Below, one piece after another: positions 61,057-64,000 of a stretch of 64,000 bases of DNA (positions are counted from its first letter, which is position 1; every line of letters starts with the position of its first letter). The stretch spans positions 28,511 through 92,510 of the forward strand of contig JAGOBA010000016.1 of assembly GCA_017983635.1 (NCBI GenBank), in the 5' to 3' direction. Source of the stretch: Alphaproteobacteria bacterium. Its GTDB lineage: Bacteria > Pseudomonadota > Alphaproteobacteria > Micropepsales > Micropepsaceae. The notes under the pieces were generated by a model, which was not told where the DNA came from, made no database searches, and saw only the letters and a list, made by a program, of their open reading frames with translations. A program made the position numbers and the translations under genes.

Positions 61057-61479
61057 ATGACGATTCCATTGTGGGTTTTGCTGGCCTTCGCTTGTTGGAC
61101 GCTGCTGGTCCTGATGATCGGCGTCGGCATCCGGCGCTGGACGTTGATCCTGAGCGGTCGCGCGCAACTCACCGACTTCCCCGCAGACACGGTCCACGGC
61201 AGCACGCCCTACCGGCGGGCGATGCGGGCGCATGCGAACTGCGTGGAGAACCTACCTGTGTACGGCGCCATTGTGATCACAGCGTTCGCAGCACAGGCAA
61301 TGAGCCCCACGATGGATACACTGGCGCTCGTGTTTATGGGGGGGCGTATCTGCCAGACAGTCGTTCATTTGACCTTTATCGAGACGAATGCAGCGGTCTT
61401 TGTCCGCTTCTCATTCTTTCTCATGCAAGTCTTCGCGATGTTTTGGATGGCGGTAGAAGTCGTTCGCTCTGCGTCGTGA
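61057..61479 (+). CDS. MAPEG family membrane protein
   Basis: 140 aa from the ATG at 61057 (GAGG 6 nt upstream). Four hydrophobic helices and the MAPEG signature RAMRAHANCVENLPVYGAIVI are present. Members include microsomal glutathione transferases and related membrane enzymes or proteins of unknown role. First of three genes with the same type of operator. Confidence 0.9.
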   Translation: MTIPLWVLLAFACWTLLVLMIGVGIRRWTLILSGRAQLTDFPADTVHGSTPYRRAMRAHANCVENLPVYGAIVITAFAAQAMSPTMDTLALVFMGGRICQTVVHLTFIETNAAVFVRFSFFLMQVFAMFWMAVEVVRSAS

Positions 61480-61520
61480 AGTCGAGGAAGTGAACGTTTG
61501 TGCCGGGGGTCACATCCTCC

Positions 61521-61555
61521 CGGCGTCTCGATCAAGAGTTACGGCATTCCAGTCA
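61521..61555 (+). promoter_or_regulatory. AraC-type operator copy 2 (upstream of the diiron gene)
   Basis: CGGCGTCTCGATCA (61521) and CGGCATTCCAGTCA (61542), spaced 21 bp, with TACGT at 61579, 24 bp after the box. Confidence 0.8.
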
Positions 61556-61644
61556 TTCACCCAGCGCTGCCATGGACCTACGTCTCTCCGCAAGCGGCGC
61601 ACGCGAGACGTCGTGCGACCGGGGGCACTCACAAAGAGGACAAC

Positions 61645-62556
61645 ATGACTTATCAATATAGCTTTAAGGACGTGCTGAGCCGTTCCGAGCGAATTACGTG
61701 GCGCGTCGAGGACTTGATCGGCGGCGACAAGACGCTCGATTTTTCGAAGCCGTTCATGCCGGAGGGTCTGGCACGCGTCGAGCCACTGATGTTTCTGTCA
61801 GTGCCGGAGAAACGCCTTCTCAATCAGATTCGCGGCCACACCTACCTCACGATGTTCGGCATCATCGAGGAGTTCATCGTGCCATTTGTACTGGATCATG
61901 CCCGGCCGTTCATCAACGGTGAAGACTATCGGGCGCGGGCATTTCTGGAATTCATCAGCGAGGAAGCGAAGCACATTCATCTGTTCCGCCGCTTCCAGGA
62001 GGAGTTTAAGAAGGGATTCCCGATCGGCTGCAAAGTGATCGGACCGGCGAGTGAGATATCCAAGCACGTCCTTTCGCATCATCCATTGTCTGTCGCGCTG
62101 ACCATTCTTATGATCGAGTGGACAACCCAGCGCCACTTCCGGGAATCCGTGCACGACGATGGCACTCTCGACCCGCAGTTCAAAAGCTTGCTCAAGCATC
62201 ACTGGATGGAGGAGATGCAGCACGCACAACTCGACACACTCATGGTCGAAGCGATTGCGGCGAACCTCGCGCCGGCCGAAATCGAAAGCGCCATCGATGG
62301 TGTCCTTGCGATCGGCGGGTTCCTGGACCAAGGTCTACGCCAGCAAACTCAGTTCGATCTTGAAGCGTTTGAAGAGGCGGCGAAACGCACGCTATCAGCG
62401 GTAGATCGCCACGAGTTCCTGGCGAAACAGCACCAAGCCAATCGCTGGACCTATCTCGGCAGCGGGCTCACCCACAAGAACTTCCTCGATACGCTCGGTC
62501 AACTTAGCCCGGCCAAGCGCAAGATGTTCGAGGAGGTGGCCCCGACCTTTTGTTGA
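61645..62556 (+). CDS. Diiron (AurF-like, ferritin superfamily) protein
   Basis: 303 aa from the ATG at 61645 (GAGG 6 nt upstream). Metal-ligand helices with FISEEAKHIHLFRRF and EEMQHAQLD have the E-x-x-H pattern of diiron proteins such as AurF-type oxygenases. The whole protein is helical with no signal peptide. It would oxidise an organic substrate; the substrate is unknown. Middle gene of the AraC-linked group. Confidence 0.75.
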   Translation: MTYQYSFKDVLSRSERITWRVEDLIGGDKTLDFSKPFMPEGLARVEPLMFLSVPEKRLLNQIRGHTYLTMFGIIEEFIVPFVLDHARPFINGEDYRARAFLEFISEEAKHIHLFRRFQEEFKKGFPIGCKVIGPASEISKHVLSHHPLSVALTILMIEWTTQRHFRESVHDDGTLDPQFKSLLKHHWMEEMQHAQLDTLMVEAIAANLAPAEIESAIDGVLAIGGFLDQGLRQQTQFDLEAFEEAAKRTLSAVDRHEFLAKQHQANRWTYLGSGLTHKNFLDTLGQLSPAKRKMFEEVAPTFC

Positions 62557-62578
62557 GCGGCACCGGCGACCGCCCACC

Positions 62579-62613
62579 TGGCGCATCGATCAAAAGGTCC
62601 GGTGTTCCTGTCA
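62579..62613 (+). promoter_or_regulatory. AraC-type operator copy 3 (upstream of the OsmC gene)
   Basis: TGGCGCATCGATCA (62579) and CGGTGTTCCTGTCA (62600), spaced 21 bp, with TACAT at 62637, 24 bp after the box. Confidence 0.8.
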
Positions 62614-62690
62614 TTCTTCCTGGAGCGTCGGCCAACTACATAAGCAGAACCGGCACGCCCTCGGCGTTGCCCGAACAAGGACCAAAGGCA

Positions 62691-63263
62691 ATGCAAGCAG
62701 CGAAGGCACTGAATGCCGCCCCAAAGACGCTCAACGGCGTCGATGTTGGGGCTCTGGTGGACACGATCACCGCGATCGAAGGCAATCCTAATATCGCGAA
62801 GTTCAACTTCCGCCTCACCAATCACTGGCTGGGTGGCGACAAGAACCGCTCGACCATCAAGGACTTCACCGGCGCGCTCGCCGAGCAACGCACGGGCGGT
62901 CAATCATTCGTCTTCGACAACGGCGAACATCAGGTTCTTCTCGGAAGGGACGAAGCGCCCAACCCCGTCGAGTTCTTGCTTCATGCGCTGGTCGGCTGCA
63001 TGACGACGACAACTGCTTATCATGCTGCAGCACGCGGCATCACGATCGGCGCGATCGACACGAAAATCGACGGAGATCTCGACCTCAGAGGATTCCTCGG
63101 CTTATCGCCCGACGTTCGCAAAGGCTACAGCGCCATCCGCGTACGGATGCGCGTGAAGACCGGAGCATCGGCCGCGACGATCAAAGAGATCACTGGCATG
63201 TCGCCTGTCTTCGACGTAGTGAGCCGCTCCGTGCCGGTGGCGGTGCAGATCGAAACCTACTGA
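62691..63263 (+). CDS. OsmC family protein
   Basis: 190 aa from the ATG at 62691. Features are FVFDNGEHQVLLGRDEAPNPVEFLLHALVGCMTTTTAYHAAARG, with the conserved Cys, and the C-terminal MSPVFDVVSRSVPV. OsmC/Ohr proteins reduce organic peroxides using two Cys; only the one in LVGCM is clearly in place, so this may be an OsmC-like rather than Ohr peroxidase. Third gene of the AraC-linked group. Confidence 0.88.
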   Translation: MQAAKALNAAPKTLNGVDVGALVDTITAIEGNPNIAKFNFRLTNHWLGGDKNRSTIKDFTGALAEQRTGGQSFVFDNGEHQVLLGRDEAPNPVEFLLHALVGCMTTTTAYHAAARGITIGAIDTKIDGDLDLRGFLGLSPDVRKGYSAIRVRMRVKTGASAATIKEITGMSPVFDVVSRSVPVAVQIETY

Positions 63264-63337
63264 TTGAGAAACAGTGCCGCGCGAGTTCAAATTCGGATCA
63301 AGGCGGCGCAAATCGAGTGTGGAGCATTGATACGCCC

Positions 63338-63880
63338 ATGACCAAGCTCACCATCAACGAAGCGCGCTCACCCCGGCACATCGAGGCCGTGGAACGCTTG
63401 TTGCGCGACTATCTGCTCTGGATGCGCCGCCGCTATCATGCACATCTTGACATGATCGACGCCTACTTCGACGAGCGCGAGTGGCAAAGCGAGCTCGCCG
63501 ATCTACCCGGCCACTACGGTCAGCCACACGGCGCGATCGTACTGGCGCTCGTCGATGGCCAGCCGGCAGGTTGCGTCGTGATGCGAGGCATCGGCTTTAG
63601 TGTCGCCGAGATGAGGCGCCTATTTGTCCGCCCCGCCTTCCGCGGTATGGGCGTGGCGCGCAGGATGATCGACACACTGTTGGATCTCTCATGCAGACGT
63701 GGCTATAGCCTTATGCGCTTCGAGGCAGTCGCGTTCGAAACCGAAGTAGAGCTACTCTGCGACGTCATGGGCTTTCGCCGCATTGCGCCATATTACGCCT
63801 GCCCCGAGTGGTTGGAACGCCGCGCACATTTTTTTGAAGCCGGCACATGCACCGCGGGGCAAACTCACATCGCGGCCTAG
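63338..63880 (+). CDS. GNAT family acetyltransferase
   Basis: 180 aa from the ATG at 63338. The acetyl-CoA-binding segment RRLFVRPAFRGMGVARRMIDTLLDLS is complete, and the strand GAIVLALVDGQPAGCVVMRGIGF fits the fold. The stop TAG includes the TA target of the adjacent IS630-type element, so the natural C-terminus may be longer or altered. The substrate is unknown. Confidence 0.88.
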   Translation: MTKLTINEARSPRHIEAVERLLRDYLLWMRRRYHAHLDMIDAYFDEREWQSELADLPGHYGQPHGAIVLALVDGQPAGCVVMRGIGFSVAEMRRLFVRPAFRGMGVARRMIDTLLDLSCRRGYSLMRFEAVAFETEVELLCDVMGFRRIAPYYACPEWLERRAHFFEAGTCTAGQTHIAA

Positions 63881-64000
63881 AGCGGATTCGCTTTAGGCGG
63901 AACCATAGCCTGAGTTGACGAAATAGTTGGCACACTCGGCCGACGTGAAGCGGTCGAGCATGTGATCGATCGCTTCACAGACCGTGTCGATGGAGCGCGG
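63880..64000 (-). mobile_element. 3' end of an IS630-family element
   Basis: The element begins after TA at 63878-63879, with GAGCGGATTCGCTTTAG as the probable terminal repeat. The last 35 codons of the transposase are on the - strand. The rest is outside the window. Confidence 0.7.
63893..64000 (-). CDS. IS630-family transposase, C-terminal end (partial)
   Basis: 35 residues before a TAA stop: RSIDTVCEAIDHMLDRF, then ECANYFVNSGYGSA, the typical end of IS630-type transposases. Truncated at the window edge, so intactness cannot be judged. Confidence 0.75.
   Translation of the reverse strand, partial: PRSIDTVCEAIDHMLDRFTSAECANYFVNSGYGSA

Noticed and set aside
60940..62690. Upstream similarity as N-terminal peptide coding
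   Set aside because: The extended frames of the MAPEG, diiron and OsmC genes give similar peptides, but each gene has a better start downstream and the DNA shows 21-bp direct repeats, so the similarity is regulatory.
1..64000. CRISPR array, tRNA or rRNA
   Set aside because: No regularly spaced short repeats and no tRNA-like cloverleaf or rRNA segment were noticed; a dedicated search was not possible here.

Overview
The window reads as chromosomal DNA of a GC-rich alphaproteobacterium. Supporting signs are a GcrA-like regulator, a TonB-type energy transducer, several OmpA-type outer-membrane proteins and uniformly high-GC coding. No rRNA, tRNA or CRISPR array was seen. The species cannot be named from the sequence.

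Left third (about 1-30.3 kb): a podovirus-type structural module, best compared with Bordetella phage BPP-1-like phages. It is transcribed leftward and interrupted by other genes. It contains small and large terminase (30.3-28.6 kb), two internal virion proteins (22.4-21.9 and 21.1-18.7 kb), a gp13/DUF2833-like acetyltransferase fold (10.1-9.6 kb), the portal (5.1-3.4 kb), a Bbp19-like protein and a scaffold-like protein (2.9-1.9 kb). Capsid, tail, lysis and integration genes are not in the window. Between these genes sit ordinary host-type genes (RidA, TonB, GIY-YIG, aspartyl protease, cold-shock protein, M19 dipeptidase). There is also a set of gene pairs that look like polymorphic toxins with immunity genes. 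The toxin-like proteins have shared N-terminal regions joined to different C-terminal enzyme domains: M23/LytM peptidase with intact zinc ligands, HELGH and HEALH zincins, and unknown domains. Each is followed by a small secreted, membrane or cytoplasmic protein. Broken immunity genes, orphan C-terminal modules and a duplicated terminase 3' end around the 22.7-28.6 kb array suggest it grew by cassette recombination. This is the main candidate for an undescribed system: a domesticated podovirus, or its virion, linked to a diversified effector/immunity repertoire.

Middle (30.4-50.4 kb): mostly host genes. They include two OmpA-type proteins, an acyl-CoA synthetase, several DUF proteins (DUF1353, DUF2971, DUF1993, DUF3237), an M20 peptidase, a rhomboid protease, a cytochrome c', a chemotaxis receptor, and a small regulatory block (46.6-49.0 kb) with an XRE-S24 repressor, a GcrA-like protein and a DUF6362-like protein that may be phage-derived.

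Right part: at 50.5-57.5 kb is an envelope-gene cluster around a LuxR-type regulator. Three near-identical 60-bp promoter elements with a TCATCA-N4-TGATGA palindrome lie upstream of three envelope genes and probably define a regulon. At 60-63.3 kb an AraC-type regulator sits beside three rightward genes (MAPEG family, diiron protein, OsmC). Each has the same upstream pair of direct repeats spaced 21 bp, with a hexamer exactly 24 bp after the box. The window ends in the 3' end of an IS630-type transposase inserted at the stop codon of a GNAT gene.
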